Part shown: positions 35,835 to 44,876 of the stretch, piece after piece
Position numbering within the stretch: the first letter of the stretch is position 1
Layout: every line of letters starts with the position of its first letter
NCBI GenBank assembly: GCA_002506085.1
Contig: DAWV01000008.1
Span: forward strand, 168,410-232,409
From: Methanocorpusculaceae archaeon UBA425
GTDB taxonomy: Archaea > Halobacteriota > Methanomicrobia > Methanomicrobiales > Methanocorpusculaceae
Reading direction: 5' to 3'
DNA length: 64,000 bases
Notes under the pieces: generated by a model
What the model was told of the DNA's origin: nothing
The model's database searches: none
What the model saw: only the letters and a program-made list of their open reading frames with translations
Program-made: the position numbers and the translations under genes

Positions 35835-35907
35835 GACCAAGTAGTGTAGTGGCCTATCATGCGACCCTGTCACGGTCGCGACTCGGATTCGAATTCCGGC
35901 TTGGTCG
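35835..35907 (+). tRNA. tRNA-Asp (GTC), copy 1
   Basis: GACCAAG/CTTGGTC acceptor stem, anticodon stem CGACC/GGTCG around CTGTCAC (anticodon GTC), T-loop GATTCGAAT, discriminator G. There is no intron and no encoded CCA. The gap to tRNA-Tyr is 25 bases, so one transcript may carry all three tRNAs of this cluster. Confidence 0.95.
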
Positions 35908-35953
35908 CTCCCATTTCGTTTTGATTGCGCGGGATTGATTTGCATGTTCATAT

Positions 35954-36026
35954 GACCAAGTAGTGTAGTGGCCTATCATGCGACCCTGTCACGGTCGCGA
36001 CTCGGATTCGAATTCCGGCTTGGTCG
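35954..36026 (+). tRNA. tRNA-Asp (GTC), copy 2
   Basis: Identical base for base to the copy at 35835 over all 73 positions, while the 46-base spacer between them is not repeated. A run of eight T at 36032-36039 follows and is the probable terminator of the tRNA-Tyr/Asp/Asp cluster. A second, perfect copy suggests a recent duplication or gene conversion. Confidence 0.95.
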
Positions 36027-36189
36027 TCTTGTTTTTTTTGAGAATTTATCAATACTCAGAACACTTCCGCAAGTTCACACAGGGTATTCTCACTTTTCAC
36101 GGATTGCTATGGAAAAGCATCCTGGATGAGGATTTGCGGGCAAAGCCATATTAAACACAGGGTTAAATATAATAAAATCGGGTTGTTTA

Positions 36190-36306
36190 TGGAAGGGGAT
36201 GAGGTTGACCCCTCATCACCAGGTTACACCCCTCCAGCTGAGTCTTCTTCGACTCTGAATTGATGAAATAATGTGAATTTGTCGTTACAAATTTCTGAGG
36301 GGGGAT
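36190..36306 (+). ncRNA. Candidate small RNA with three hairpins
   Basis: The 581-base stretch 36027-36607 holds no gene. A TATA-like run TTAAATATAATAAAA (36163-36177) is followed at the expected distance by three perfect hairpins: GATGAGG/CCTCATC (36198-36217), GAGTC/GACTC (36240-36255) and AATTTGT/ACAAATT (36276-36293). CCCCTCC near 36229-36235 can pair with GGGGGG near 36298-36304 to close the last two. No known RNA family was recognised. The rest of the stretch is A+T-rich, with two CCTAGG sites and a GCGACACA/GTGTGCGC hairpin at 36493-36515. Confidence 0.4.
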
Positions 36307-36592
36307 AGTCTTCAAATTATGAGCTTGGTAAAAAAGCCATAACACAGCTAAGGAAGTACTGTATGAGCCACATAATGTAATATAATACCATTGTTTTATC
36401 CTCTGTATCCCGTCACCTAGGATGGGCTGATTCTGTTTTTAGCAACCTAGGATAGAAATACCTTATTTTATTCCGTATTGATTCTATCTATTGCGACACA
36501 CAGTTTAGTGTGCGCTCTCTTTTTGTATAATTTATTATACCCTCTATAAGCCTGAAGAGAAAAACAATCTGTGTCGAAAGAAATCTTTGTTA

Positions 36593-36605
36593 CTAAAAAA
36601 AAGAA
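36593..36605 (-). terminator. Terminator of the prefoldin-end operon
   Basis: Immediately after the prefoldin stop the minus strand reads TTTCTTTTTTTTAGT, an eight-T run of the archaeal terminator type. No hairpin is needed. It ends the long minus-strand operon that starts at 41313. Confidence 0.6.
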
Positions 36606-36607
36606 AT

Positions 36608-36982
36608 TTACTGGGCAGCCGGAACGCCGCTGCTGATTGCGTCCTGAATCTGCTTCTGGAGCTGTGCGGCTTTGCTGGTCATTGCCTTCTCCTGTTTGTC
36701 GAGTGAGCTGACACGAAGTTCAAGAGACTCGACCTTGTCGGTAAGCTCTGTTTTCACGGCCGCCTTGTCTTTCTGAATCAGAATGGAACCGACCGCAGAG
36801 AAAATCACGGAATCGTCTTTTGCTGCTTCGAGTTCTTCGAGGGCACGCTTTGTTTCACGGATTGTCATCTCATACTGCATTTTCTGGGACGATACCTGCT
36901 GAAGCTGCTGCTGGATCTGCTGGAACATACCAAGCTGCTGCTGAATCTGCGGGGAAATACCCGCCTGGGGTGCTGCTGTCAT
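36608..36982 (-). CDS. pfdB: Prefoldin beta subunit
   Basis: 124 residues with two long coiled-coil helices (IQQQLGMFQQIQQQLQQV; LTDKVESLELRVSSLDKQE) joined by a short beta hairpin (SVIFSAVGSILIQKDKA). It is the standard jellyfish-arm chaperone subunit that hands unfolded proteins to the thermosome. It is the last gene of the translation/proteasome superoperon and starts 2 bases after pcc1. Confidence 0.93.
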   Translation of the reverse strand: MTAAPQAGISPQIQQQLGMFQQIQQQLQQVSSQKMQYEMTIRETKRALEELEAAKDDSVIFSAVGSILIQKDKAAVKTELTDKVESLELRVSSLDKQEKAMTSKAAQLQKQIQDAISSGVPAAQ

Positions 36983-36984
36983 TT

Positions 36985-37215
36985 TTACAACTCCAATACT
37001 TCATGGGATACATTAACCAACCGCAGCCACATATTCAGAGATGCCCGGAGAGCTGATGCCTCCTCTGCTTCCACAAAAAGAGTGATGGAAGACTCATCTT
37101 TTGTGAGCCGCACATTGGCTTTTTCGCCCGGATCACTCACGGTTTCCGGGGCTAAGATTTCGTATAGTTTTTCTGCGAACGGGGTTTCAAAAACAAAACG
37201 TGCCGTGTGGTTCAT
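36985..37215 (-). CDS. KEOPS complex Pcc1-like subunit
   Basis: A 76-residue small protein with beta-alpha-beta pattern (RFVFETPFAEKLYEILAPE; VRLTKDESSITLFVEAEEASALRASLNMWLRLV). This matches archaeal Pcc1, the dimerisation subunit of KEOPS, which makes t6A37 in tRNAs with Kae1. It overlaps the Brix gene by 4 bases. The size and the position before prefoldin are typical. Confidence 0.85.
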   Translation of the reverse strand: MNHTARFVFETPFAEKLYEILAPETVSDPGEKANVRLTKDESSITLFVEAEEASALRASLNMWLRLVNVSHEVLEL

Positions 37216-37613
37216 ACCATGACCTGCAGAACATACTGTTTTTTCTGAGTGCCGGAAAAAACAATCGGACCTTCGGCTTTCTCGTCGTACGTGATTGGGA
37301 CATGCGGAGACAGGAAATTAAAGAGATCCTGTTCACGGGTCACGAATCCTTTATTGAACACACCGGTCCGTTCAGTTTCTTTCACGTTTGTAATCAGCAT
37401 GGAAAAAACAATATCGCCATTTATCATCAGATCAAAAACCGGACCTTTCAGTTTCGAACCTGACAGAAAAATAATTTTGGGATCGTTCGACCCCATATCA
37501 CGAATTCCTGTTTTTCCCCGCTGCACGTACTGAAAGCCCAGGGCAAAGGCAATCTCCTTTGCGAGTTTCCTGATTTCCGGTACTGGTTTGCGCGATGAAG
37601 TTACAATAGTCAT
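37212..37613 (-). CDS. Brix-domain ribosome biogenesis protein (Imp4-like)
   Basis: 133 residues beginning [21 protein letters not shown], the sigma70-like Brix motif, then [20 protein letters not shown]. Archaeal single-domain Brix proteins act in large-subunit or rRNA maturation. It overlaps rpoP by 4 bases (ATGA) and pcc1 by 4 bases. The context in the superoperon supports the call. Confidence 0.88.
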   Translation of the reverse strand: MTIVTSSRKPVPEIRKLAKEIAFALGFQYVQRGKTGIRDMGSNDPKIIFLSGSKLKGPVFDLMINGDIVFSMLITNVKETERTGVFNKGFVTREQDLFNFLSPHVPITYDEKAEGPIVFSGTQKKQYVLQVMV

Positions 37614-37741
37614 CTGGCTTTCAGTACTTTCGTGCCAGCCCCGCGGGCTTTGAAAAGAATGCGGTGACCGCAGTATGGGCAGCGGACATTCGTATCGATC
37701 TCGACCGTCTGTTTACAACGGGCGCACTTATAAGCGACCAT
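37610..37741 (-). CDS. rpoP: RNA polymerase subunit P (Rpo12)
   Basis: A 43-residue frame from ATG 37741 to TGA 37610. The sequence is [16 protein letters not shown], then [13 protein letters not shown], ending KVLKAR. Two CxxC pairs bind one zinc. This is the archaeal Rpo12 (eukaryotic Rpb12/Rpc10 homologue), needed for polymerase assembly at the Rpo3-Rpo10 platform. It starts 5 bases after rpl37ae and ends overlapping the Brix gene, so coupling is tight. Confidence 0.95.
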   Translation of the reverse strand: MVAYKCARCKQTVEIDTNVRCPYCGHRILFKARGAGTKVLKAR

Positions 37742-37746
37742 CGGGA

Positions 37747-38031
37747 TTATACCTCTTTGGTCTCAATTGCACGAAGAACTACCTTAAGGTTTGGCGTCTG
37801 CGGGACGTAGGCTCCGCCTGCGTATTTGTATCCGCATTTCTTGCATTCCCAGATTCCGGTGCCGACACGTTTTACTGCGACGGTATCGCACATCGGGCAG
37901 AGGTGCTTTGCGCGGGAAATCTTTTCGCTGTCATTAACCATCTTACGGCAGAAGCGGCCGTATCTCACGCCAAAACGTCCGGCACTACCGGTTACGCGTC
38001 CTTTTGCTGCATGATTTTTCTTTGTTGCCAT
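37747..38031 (-). CDS. rpl37ae: 50S ribosomal protein L37Ae
   Basis: 94 residues with the archaeal/eukaryal zinc finger [23 protein letters not shown]. The N-terminal part ([15 protein letters not shown]) binds rRNA and the zinc ribbon follows at about 40-62. In many archaea the exosome genes stand directly upstream of it; here SBDS is the direct neighbour (59-base gap). Confidence 0.95.
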   Translation of the reverse strand: MATKKNHAAKGRVTGSAGRFGVRYGRFCRKMVNDSEKISRAKHLCPMCDTVAVKRVGTGIWECKKCGYKYAGGAYVPQTPNLKVVLRAIETKEV

Positions 38032-38090
38032 TTTCTATTCCTCTGGAAATATCTAGTAATATTCGTTCTTAGTTGTTTTAATAGTATGCG

Positions 38091-38792
38091 TCACTCAAGT
38101 ATCTTCAGTTCCGCGTCGCCTTTCGCCGCAGCGTTTGCCAGATTGAAGAATTCCTCTTGCATTCCGGCTGGAATGGTGACAATGCAAATCCAGGATCCGT
38201 CGTTCTGCCACTCGTTTTTGTCGAGGGTGACATATGCCGCGCCGGAGATTGCTGCATAGGCTTTTGCCGCAAAGTCCATGGGGAACTTGACGGCAATTTT
38301 TCTCTCCGCGAATCTGATCGGGAGAATCGGGCGGAGTGCTTTCACCGTCTCTTTTACCAGTTCATCGACCGACTTGAACGGGTCATAATTGACTCTGACC
38401 TGTTCCAGTGCCAGTTCAATTCTTGTCATCGGGTGGGGAAGACCAGTCTGCGGGTTTATCGAATTTCTTGCGATATATGAAATAACCCGTCTGCGCTTTT
38501 CTTCAACGAGATGGCGGCGCTGTTCTGTCGTAAGGTGGATTTCGCCTTTCAGAATAATCTGTTTTGCAATTACCTCGAACTCAGTTGTTTTGAATGCTTT
38601 TTCTAAATCCTCATCAGGAGACTTGTCTCCGTGCGAGGCATTTTCATACACGTTCTCTGCCGCGACAACGTCTCCGATGAGGACATCCTCACCGTGACGC
38701 ATCTTATCTGCAAGTTCCGGGTCGACTAATAATTCAAACTTCAGTCCGTGTGTTTCCAGACGGGCTGTTACTGCATCATCAAGGGAAATCAT
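38091..38792 (-). CDS. Ribosome maturation protein SBDS homologue
   Basis: 233 residues of the SBDS/Sdo1 family. The N-terminal SBDS fold (LKFELLVDPELADKMRHGE; FEVIAKQIILKGEIHLTTEQR) is followed by a helical part with INPQTGLPHPMTRIELALEQ and a C-terminal ferredoxin-like domain ending AELKILE. It releases eIF6 from nascent large subunits. It lies 9 bases after psmA. The next exosome genes of the usual superoperon are missing. Confidence 0.93.
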   Translation of the reverse strand: MISLDDAVTARLETHGLKFELLVDPELADKMRHGEDVLIGDVVAAENVYENASHGDKSPDEDLEKAFKTTEFEVIAKQIILKGEIHLTTEQRRHLVEEKRRRVISYIARNSINPQTGLPHPMTRIELALEQVRVNYDPFKSVDELVKETVKALRPILPIRFAERKIAVKFPMDFAAKAYAAISGAAYVTLDKNEWQNDGSWICIVTIPAGMQEEFFNLANAAAKGDAELKILE

Positions 38793-38801
38793 AAGATAAC
38801 C

Positions 38802-39617
38802 TCACTCTTTTTTCGCAGGTGTCGTCTTCGAAAATTTGGCAACAGCTGCCTTTACTTCATCTGCATTCAGTTTTCTGAACGAGAGAATCGATCCGTTTGC
38901 TCCTGTAGGCGACTCAACGACTTTTGCTGCACGTTTCTTCGAGTAATCTCCTGCGATACCGATTTCAACGGTATTCATGTCGAACTTACCCTCAGTCGCC
39001 GTGTAAAGTGCTTTCAGTCCGAGCTGGACTGCCTCTTCCGCAGAGAGCGTCTCTTTGTACTCTTTTTCAAAGAGTTTTATGACTGCGGGTCTGCCGATTC
39101 CGATTCCGGTCGCCGAATACTCGAGAAGAGTTCCTGACGGATCGGTTTCAAAGAGATGATAATGTGTACCATCCGGGGATATCTCGACACCGGCAATTAA
39201 AAGGGCTGTTCCGTAAGGACGTGCTCCGCCGAATAACGTGTATGTCTGCATATGGTCGCAGAGCTTCTTTGCAAGTGTCTGGATATCGATCGGTTCACCG
39301 TAACTGACCCGGTTGATCTGTGCCTCTATTCTGGCACGGTCAACCAGGATACGTGCATCCCCGACAAGACCCGAGGAGGCAACACCGATATGCTCATCAA
39401 TTTTGAAAATCTTTTCAATTGACGATGATTCGAGAAGACGGGAGTTTACCCGTTTATCTACAAGAAGTACAACCCCCGATTTGCATTTGATACCAACCGC
39501 GGTTGTCCCCCGCTTCACTGCTTCGCGGGCGTATTCAACCTGATACAGACGTCCGTCGGGAGAAAACATCGTGATTGTACGATCATATCCGCCCATTTGA
39601 TATTGTTGTGGCTGCAT
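38802..39617 (-). CDS. psmA: Proteasome subunit alpha
   Basis: 271 residues, opening [27 protein letters not shown], the alpha-ring signature, with [21 protein letters not shown] and [13 protein letters not shown]. It forms the outer rings of the 20S core; the beta subunit is not in this window. It starts 2 bases after rnp2. The long charged/Ala-rich C-terminus ([23 protein letters not shown]) is common in archaeal alpha subunits. Confidence 0.96.
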   Translation of the reverse strand: MQPQQYQMGGYDRTITMFSPDGRLYQVEYAREAVKRGTTAVGIKCKSGVVLLVDKRVNSRLLESSSIEKIFKIDEHIGVASSGLVGDARILVDRARIEAQINRVSYGEPIDIQTLAKKLCDHMQTYTLFGGARPYGTALLIAGVEISPDGTHYHLFETDPSGTLLEYSATGIGIGRPAVIKLFEKEYKETLSAEEAVQLGLKALYTATEGKFDMNTVEIGIAGDYSKKRAAKVVESPTGANGSILSFRKLNADEVKAAVAKFSKTTPAKKE

Positions 39618-39619
39618 TT

Positions 39620-40063
39620 TTACTCCTTAATTATATCATCTCTTGTTAGATATCTGTGTGCATTATCTTTTGAAAGATTATCAATCTTCTTACCAGAGCA
39701 CAAATATCCGGGGAATGTCTCAGCATCAGGCTTTTCCAGGACGACCTTTTCTCTCAGACTGAGAATTGTTCCGGAAGTTGCCATCGATCGGAATGCTGCC
39801 GGTTCGCCGGCAATTTTCGTCACAAGTGATAGAGCCGCAATGAGGGATTGTTCGAATCCCCGTGTGCAGCGGGCAATAACGTAATCCCCGTCAGACCAGA
39901 CGACTGCCGGATGCATTTCTGCAGCTCCGGCGTCTCCGAAAAGGGCAGTTACGGAATCTGCCACCATGTGATACACCTCTTTCTGCGTGGGAACAGTCCC
40001 GCCGAGAATCCTGAACAGGACATATCGCCGGTTTTCACGAAGTGTCGGGGGCAGTGGTCTCAT
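39620..40063 (-). CDS. rnp2: Ribonuclease P protein component 2 (Pop5 homologue)
   Basis: 147 residues beginning [20 protein letters not shown], the typical N-terminus of archaeal Pop5. It has [20 protein letters not shown] near residue 65. It pairs with Rpp30 (rnp3) to activate the catalytic domain of RNase P RNA. It overlaps rnp3 by 4 bases. Confidence 0.92.
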   Translation of the reverse strand: MRPLPPTLRENRRYVLFRILGGTVPTQKEVYHMVADSVTALFGDAGAAEMHPAVVWSDGDYVIARCTRGFEQSLIAALSLVTKIAGEPAAFRSMATSGTILSLREKVVLEKPDAETFPGYLCSGKKIDNLSKDNAHRYLTRDDIIKE

Positions 40064-40704
40064 TTTTCCTCCTCCACGATTTCAACGGTCTTTTTCGGAT
40101 AGAGTATTCCGTCAAGAGCGTTGAGTGCGGCGAAAACTTCTGCTCTGGTCATGCCGAATAGGCTCGTCAGAGCGAGAATCTCCTGTATGTTTTTCTGCCC
40201 GGGATACTCGGCGGCTCCGCTTGCAATTACAAGGGGAAAATGATATTTCCTGTGGAAAGCAAGCATGTCCGCGTATTGGGACAGAGCTGTCCGCCTGCAT
40301 TTTGCATCGAGAATTTTTGCAAGATCAAGAACGACTCCGGTGTTGTGCTGTGCGGCCATTTTTGCAACTATATGGTCGAACCCGCCTTTCGGGATGTCCG
40401 GGATTCCTGTCAGAAGATGGACTCCTTTGGTCGTTATCGCCGTGCGGTTGAAACTATTTTCGCCGACCTGCACAAAAATGACTGTGTCAGCCGGTGTTTT
40501 TTTCACTGCATCGAAGAACGCCTTTCCGGTTTGTTTTGAGATGACCTTCCCTTTCAGAATGGTGACCCCTGCATATTCCGCGATGTTTTCAGCCGGGTTA
40601 CAGGCTACAATTTTGGAAAATCCGCATGAGGCGGCGGTCAGGGCAAATCGACGGAGCGTTGTGCGTGATGTTTCATTCGCATACACGCATGCGTCGGTAA
40701 TCAT
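40060..40704 (-). CDS. rnp3: Ribonuclease P protein component 3 (Rpp30 homologue)
   Basis: 214 residues of TIM-barrel PHP-like fold. Seen are DACVYANETSRTTLRRFALTA, KGVHLLTGI, DHIVAKMAAQHNTGVVLDLAKIL and ALSQYADMLAFHRKYHFPLVIASGA, the last two typical of Rpp30. It is the partner of the product of rnp2. It lies 24 bases downstream of rpl15e. Confidence 0.9.
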   Translation of the reverse strand: MITDACVYANETSRTTLRRFALTAASCGFSKIVACNPAENIAEYAGVTILKGKVISKQTGKAFFDAVKKTPADTVIFVQVGENSFNRTAITTKGVHLLTGIPDIPKGGFDHIVAKMAAQHNTGVVLDLAKILDAKCRRTALSQYADMLAFHRKYHFPLVIASGAAEYPGQKNIQEILALTSLFGMTRAEVFAALNALDGILYPKKTVEIVEEEK

Positions 40705-40728
40705 AATAGTAAAAAAATGAGATCAGGG

Positions 40729-41313
40729 TTACTTGCCCTGGTTCTTGTGGGATGTCTGGCTCGGGCGGCACTTTTCGGTACCGGTTCCACGGTTGTGGAG
40801 TCCACGTCCCTTTCTTCCTGCGGAAGTCTTTCCACGGAACACACGTCCGCGTGTATCTGCAATCCATGCGAGGTTCTTGTCGGCAAGAACAGACGGGCTG
40901 TTTCTGTCTACAAGGATTACTTCGAAGTATTTGCTTTTACCGTCTTCACCAACCCAGTAGGAGTTTAAAACTTCCATGTTCGGGTAGCGGGTTGCGGCAC
41001 GCTCTTCTGCGATTGACTGCAGGTTCTTTCCGGGGGTTGCTTTGCGCATTCCCATACGGTTGGTTCTCCGCCCGCGGATGTATCTCGATTTCCTGCGGCC
41101 GCCACGGCGGATGGTCGCACGGACGATGATGATACCCTGCTTTGCTTTGTAACCAAGTGCCCGCGCTCTGTCGATACGGGTTGGGCGGTCAAGGCGCACT
41201 ACAGCACCCTGACGGCGCCATGCCTGCATTCTCTCCCAGAGGAGCTTCTTTACTCCGGACTCTGCGGGTTTTTTCCACGCGTCACGGACATATCCATACA
41301 TTGATTTTGACAT
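40729..41313 (-). CDS. rpl15e: 50S ribosomal protein L15e
   Basis: 194 residues starting [15 protein letters not shown], with [21 protein letters not shown] and [19 protein letters not shown], then [23 protein letters not shown]. The sequence is the complete archaeal L15e. It is the first gene of the minus-strand superoperon. A GAGGTG site (complement of 41324-41329) and a TATA box near 41357-41365 precede it. Confidence 0.96.
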   Translation of the reverse strand: MSKSMYGYVRDAWKKPAESGVKKLLWERMQAWRRQGAVVRLDRPTRIDRARALGYKAKQGIIIVRATIRRGGRRKSRYIRGRRTNRMGMRKATPGKNLQSIAEERAATRYPNMEVLNSYWVGEDGKSKYFEVILVDRNSPSVLADKNLAWIADTRGRVFRGKTSAGRKGRGLHNRGTGTEKCRPSQTSHKNQGK

Positions 41314-41368
41314 GTGTGTGTTTCACCTCAGGTTCAGCCATGAAGGCTACATTCCTGATATACAACAG

Positions 41369-41386
41369 ACCGTATGTGGATACGGT
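41369..41386. promoter_or_regulatory. Inverted repeat next to the L15e promoter
   Basis: ACCGTAT (41369-41375) pairs with ATACGGT (41380-41386) around GTGG; the match can be extended imperfectly by CAG on the left and CTG on the right. It stands directly behind the TATA-like GATATACAA (41357-41365) of the minus-strand superoperon. It may be an operator or a hairpin. The rest of 41314-41565 holds another TATA-like TATAAATAC (41421-41429, plus strand) and an imperfect GTGGAC/GTCCCAC hairpin, but no gene. Confidence 0.4.
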
Positions 41387-41565
41387 TGGCTGTAAACTGT
41401 ATATTATTGGGGTTACGTTGTATAAATACTCCTTGCTGGGGGAATTACAGGACTTGTGGACCGGGTCCCACCTGAAGTATTTCTCTCTTAACCTCTCAGC
41501 CTCTATTTTGCTATCCCTTGATTATGGAGTCGGAGTGTCCATAATAAAGATAAATCCCGCTGATT

Positions 41566-42000
41566 TTACTCCGGGCTGCCCTTGATTTTTTCCACGACAT
41601 GTATCCCTTCGATACGTGTCACCGGATACTGACCCTGTGCATCCTTTTCTGCGGACTTGACCATGTCCCAGATTGTGAGAAGAGTTACCGAGACTCCGGT
41701 CAGAGCTTCCATTTCGATACCTGTTTTCCCATAGGTCTTCACGCGGCAGGAGGCTTCGATGTATTCGCCTGTCTGCTCAAACCAGATTGTCACAGCCCCG
41801 ACGGGGAGCGGGTGACACATCGGAATCAGGGCCCATGTCTGTTTAACGGCCATTGTCCCGGCCACCTGGGCGGTGGCAAGCACGTTTCCTTTGATGACTT
41901 TTCCGTCCCGGATTGCCGTAAGTGTTTCGGACCGCAGATAAATCCGGCCTGCTGCTGTCGCTTCGCGGCTCACATCAGGTTTAGCTGTTATATCTACCAT
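41566..42000 (-). CDS. moaC: Cyclic pyranopterin monophosphate synthase
   Basis: 144 residues from ATG 42000, chosen because a GAGGT site lies just before it; the frame is open up to 42042. Motifs are [20 protein letters not shown], the active-site [15 protein letters not shown] and the C-terminal [20 protein letters not shown]. It completes cyclic pyranopterin formation in molybdopterin synthesis. Formylmethanofuran dehydrogenase needs this cofactor in methanogens. It lies 16 bases after nnrD. Confidence 0.94.
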   Translation of the reverse strand: MVDITAKPDVSREATAAGRIYLRSETLTAIRDGKVIKGNVLATAQVAGTMAVKQTWALIPMCHPLPVGAVTIWFEQTGEYIEASCRVKTYGKTGIEMEALTGVSVTLLTIWDMVKSAEKDAQGQYPVTRIEGIHVVEKIKGSPE

Positions 42001-42016
42001 ATGGACCTCGTTCTTT

Positions 42017-43417
42017 TCATTCAAGTGTGTGAATACCGGCATGGTCTATCTCTTTATACAGTATATATGCAAGGTGCCTGAGTAAATCGCTTGCGATTAA
42101 ACCGTCTCCTGTTTGTTCATCAGCTATGTTCCCTGCTTTTCCCGTCGCATAAATTGCGGCGCAGGCTGCCTCGAACGCGTCCATCCGTGCCAGGAGTCCA
42201 CCGCAGACGCCGGAAAGGACATCCCCCGTCCCTCCGGTGGTCATACCCGGCGCCCCGGTTTTGTTGAACTTAACCCGTTTTCCGTCGGAAATAACATCAA
42301 TCTCTCCTTTCAGGATAATCGTCTCACCGGCATGGTTTGCCGCGTCACGGACGGCGATTCCCCGCTCTGCAAGTTTTTCCGGCACCGGCCCGAATACCCT
42401 TGCGAACTCTCCTGCGTGCGGGGTGTAAATCGTCTGCTCCTGAGCTTTCGGCAGCGGATTTCTGAGAAGATCCGCATCCACCACAGCACGTTTTGCGGCA
42501 GACACCACTTTGGACGCAACTGAGAGACTTTCCGGATCAGAGCCGAGACCCGGCCCCGCGATTACCACATCCGCATTCGACGCGAGTTTCAGTAATTTCA
42601 CCAGATGCTCCTTTCCGATTTTTGCACCGGGCAGTCTTTCCAGAATCACATCCGGCATAAATCCGTCCACCGGTGCCGCCACCCGCACGACATCACCGCC
42701 GGAACGAAGTGCCGAGAGTCCTGCAAGGAACGGAGCTCCCTGATAGGGACCCCCGCCGATGACGAGTATGTATCCCCCCGAACCCTTGTGAGAACCCGCG
42801 GGCTTCTTCGGGACAAGAAGCAGTTCGCCTTCCCCGCAGAACACTTCGGATGCGAACGGAATCCCGATACTATAGACCTCTGCGCCGGGGGTCTTTGCCA
42901 GATGGAACGCAATCACGCGATCCGCCCGTGCTCCCGGAGTCGGCATATCGCAGGCGATAATCCTGGCGGAACATGCATTCATCTGAGCAACCAGAGCTGC
43001 ATACGGCTCGCGGAGCGGGAGGGACACCCCCGTCCCAAGCAGCGCATCCACGATTATATCCGCTTTGAAGTCATCCGGCGTCCATACAGCGGAAACCTCT
43101 GCCGGGCAGGCTTCCAGGGCGGAAAATGCCGCACGGGACTCGGGTGTCTTCGGGGCCCCGGTAATAATGACCTTCACCTGGACATCTTTTGCAAGATGGC
43201 GGGCACAGACAAAACCGTCTCCCCCGTTGTTCCCCGGGCCGCAGAGAATCAAAACGGATTTCGGGTTCTCACTCCGGACAACTCCCGCAAGAACAGAACC
43301 GGCACTTTCCATGCGCTGGCTCACAGATACCCCGTATCCGTCCGCGTTTTTATCAACGACCCGCATGGTGTCCGGTGATACAACGCCGGACAGCCCGAAC
43401 TCCAGGAACTCACGCAT
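42017..43417 (-). CDS. nnrD: Bifunctional NAD(P)H-hydrate repair enzyme
   Basis: 466 residues in two domains. The N-terminal epimerase (1-210) has [19 protein letters not shown], and the C-terminal ADP/ATP-dependent dehydratase (220-466) has [23 protein letters not shown] and [16 protein letters not shown]. It repairs damaged NAD(P)H hydrates. It is divergent from recJ across 61 bases. The true start may be one of the first two methionines (residue 1 or 18). Confidence 0.93.
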   Translation of the reverse strand: MREFLEFGLSGVVSPDTMRVVDKNADGYGVSVSQRMESAGSVLAGVVRSENPKSVLILCGPGNNGGDGFVCARHLAKDVQVKVIITGAPKTPESRAAFSALEACPAEVSAVWTPDDFKADIIVDALLGTGVSLPLREPYAALVAQMNACSARIIACDMPTPGARADRVIAFHLAKTPGAEVYSIGIPFASEVFCGEGELLLVPKKPAGSHKGSGGYILVIGGGPYQGAPFLAGLSALRSGGDVVRVAAPVDGFMPDVILERLPGAKIGKEHLVKLLKLASNADVVIAGPGLGSDPESLSVASKVVSAAKRAVVDADLLRNPLPKAQEQTIYTPHAGEFARVFGPVPEKLAERGIAVRDAANHAGETIILKGEIDVISDGKRVKFNKTGAPGMTTGGTGDVLSGVCGGLLARMDAFEAACAAIYATGKAGNIADEQTGDGLIASDLLRHLAYILYKEIDHAGIHTLE

Positions 43418-43478
43418 ACATGTATTGTGGGTGTGCTTTGATATTCATTTTTCCCCACACAAAACCAATCCATACTGA

Positions 43479-44876
43479 ATGGGATTCGTCGAAGATGTCA
43501 GCCGTGCCGCAAAAATAATTCTGGAAGCGGACGCAATAACCCTCATCTCCCACATAGATGCGGACGGTATAACCAGTGAGGCAATCACCTCCCAGGCAGT
43601 ATCCCGTGCGGGAATCTGTGTGCATCCCGTTTTCGTCCGTCAGCTTGAACCGATGACGATGAAACATATCCCGGATGATGACACGCTAAAAGTCTTCACC
43701 GATCTTGGGGGCGGTCAGCAGAATCTGCTCGAGGAGGCAGGATTCCCCACGGAAAACGTCCTCATCCTCGACCACCACATCAACCAGCCTGCGCCCGGGG
43801 GGACGGAATATTTCCAGGTAAATTCCCAGTTCTACGGGGAGGAATACGTGAAATGCAGTGCCGCAGGCATCGCATATCTGGTAGCCAGAAAAATGGACTC
43901 CTCAAATACGGATCTCGCAAAACTTTCCGTCGTCGGAAATGTCGGCGATATGATGGCCCAGGAAAACCGGGGGCTTGTCGGCGCGGCACGGTGGATTGCG
44001 GAAGACGGGGCCGACCATGGTCAGGTGAAGATTACCCGCGGAATAAACTGTTACGGACTCTCGACCCGTTCGCTGCATATCTGTCTCTCGAACAGTGACG
44101 ATCCGCTGATTCCGGGAATCTCCGGCGATCCTGCCGCGGCTGCCGCCCTTCTCTGCAAAACCGGGATATACTCATCGACCGCGGATAACAGAATCTGGGA
44201 AGAACTCTCCCGCGAGGAAGGGAGAACCCTCGCAAGCGTTCTTGCAGAACAGATGATTGCAAACGGCGAATCCCCGGACCGGCTTTTTGCCGAGCTCTAC
44301 TTCTTCCCCGATGAGATGGAGAAATCCCCGCTCCGGAACGCATCCGAGTATGCGACTCTCCTGAACGCCTGCGGCAGGTGGACGAAACCGCTGATTGGCG
44401 AGGCCGTGTGCCGGGGTGACCGTGGACAGAGATACCGGGAGGCCGAACATATGCTCCGGCATCACCGGTCTGTCATCCGGGAACTCTGCGAATATATTCA
44501 TGAGATGGGGGTCGACGCGTCGGGAGCGGTTCAGTGGATTCACACCGGCGACAAATATCCGGACACTATCGTTGGAATCGGTGCCGGAATGGCCTTATCC
44601 AAACTCGATCATGACAAGCCGATTCTGGTGATGTGCAATGTCTCGGACGAACCGGATTTAATCAAAGTCTCCATGCGGACCTATGAAAAAGTCCTGCGCC
44701 GCGGAATCGATCTGCAGGAAGTTCTCGTGAAAGCCGCGGCAGAGTTCGGGGGTGCAGGCGGAGGGCATAATATTGCGGCGGGCGCATATATTCCCAAAGG
44801 ATGCGAGCATGATTTCATCAGAAGAGTTAACGAACTTATCGAAGGGCAGTTTGCAGCGGGTCCGCAGAATCGCTGA
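43479..44876 (+). CDS. recJ: DHH-family RecJ-like single-strand exonuclease
   Basis: 465 residues with motif I LISHIDADGITSEAI near residue 18, VFTDLGGGQQ, motif III ILDHHINQP near 96, and the C-terminal DHHA1 part ending EFGGAGGGHNIAAGAYI. Archaeal members (GAN/RecJ) act on 5' ends in replication or as RNA exonucleases. It starts a plus-strand operon with a PUA protein, NAC and trmI, which suggests an RNA-related role is possible. It overlaps the next gene by 68 bases. Confidence 0.88.
   Translation: MGFVEDVSRAAKIILEADAITLISHIDADGITSEAITSQAVSRAGICVHPVFVRQLEPMTMKHIPDDDTLKVFTDLGGGQQNLLEEAGFPTENVLILDHHINQPAPGGTEYFQVNSQFYGEEYVKCSAAGIAYLVARKMDSSNTDLAKLSVVGNVGDMMAQENRGLVGAARWIAEDGADHGQVKITRGINCYGLSTRSLHICLSNSDDPLIPGISGDPAAAAALLCKTGIYSSTADNRIWEELSREEGRTLASVLAEQMIANGESPDRLFAELYFFPDEMEKSPLRNASEYATLLNACGRWTKPLIGEAVCRGDRGQRYREAEHMLRHHRSVIRELCEYIHEMGVDASGAVQWIHTGDKYPDTIVGIGAGMALSKLDHDKPILVMCNVSDEPDLIKVSMRTYEKVLRRGIDLQEVLVKAAAEFGGAGGGHNIAAGAYIPKGCEHDFIRRVNELIEGQFAAGPQNR

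Noticed and set aside
36262..36297. C/D-box guide RNA with TGATGA and CTGA
   Set aside because: Box C lacks the purine at its first position, no D'/C' boxes are present, and the interior is a perfect hairpin, which C/D guides do not have.
36415..36453. Two ACCTAGGAT copies 30 bases apart as a possible attachment site
   Set aside because: Too short, and no integrase or element lies between them.
42605..43378. 257-residue open frame antisense to nnrD
   Set aside because: A shadow frame of a well-supported two-domain gene; Arg/Cys/His-rich with no known domain.
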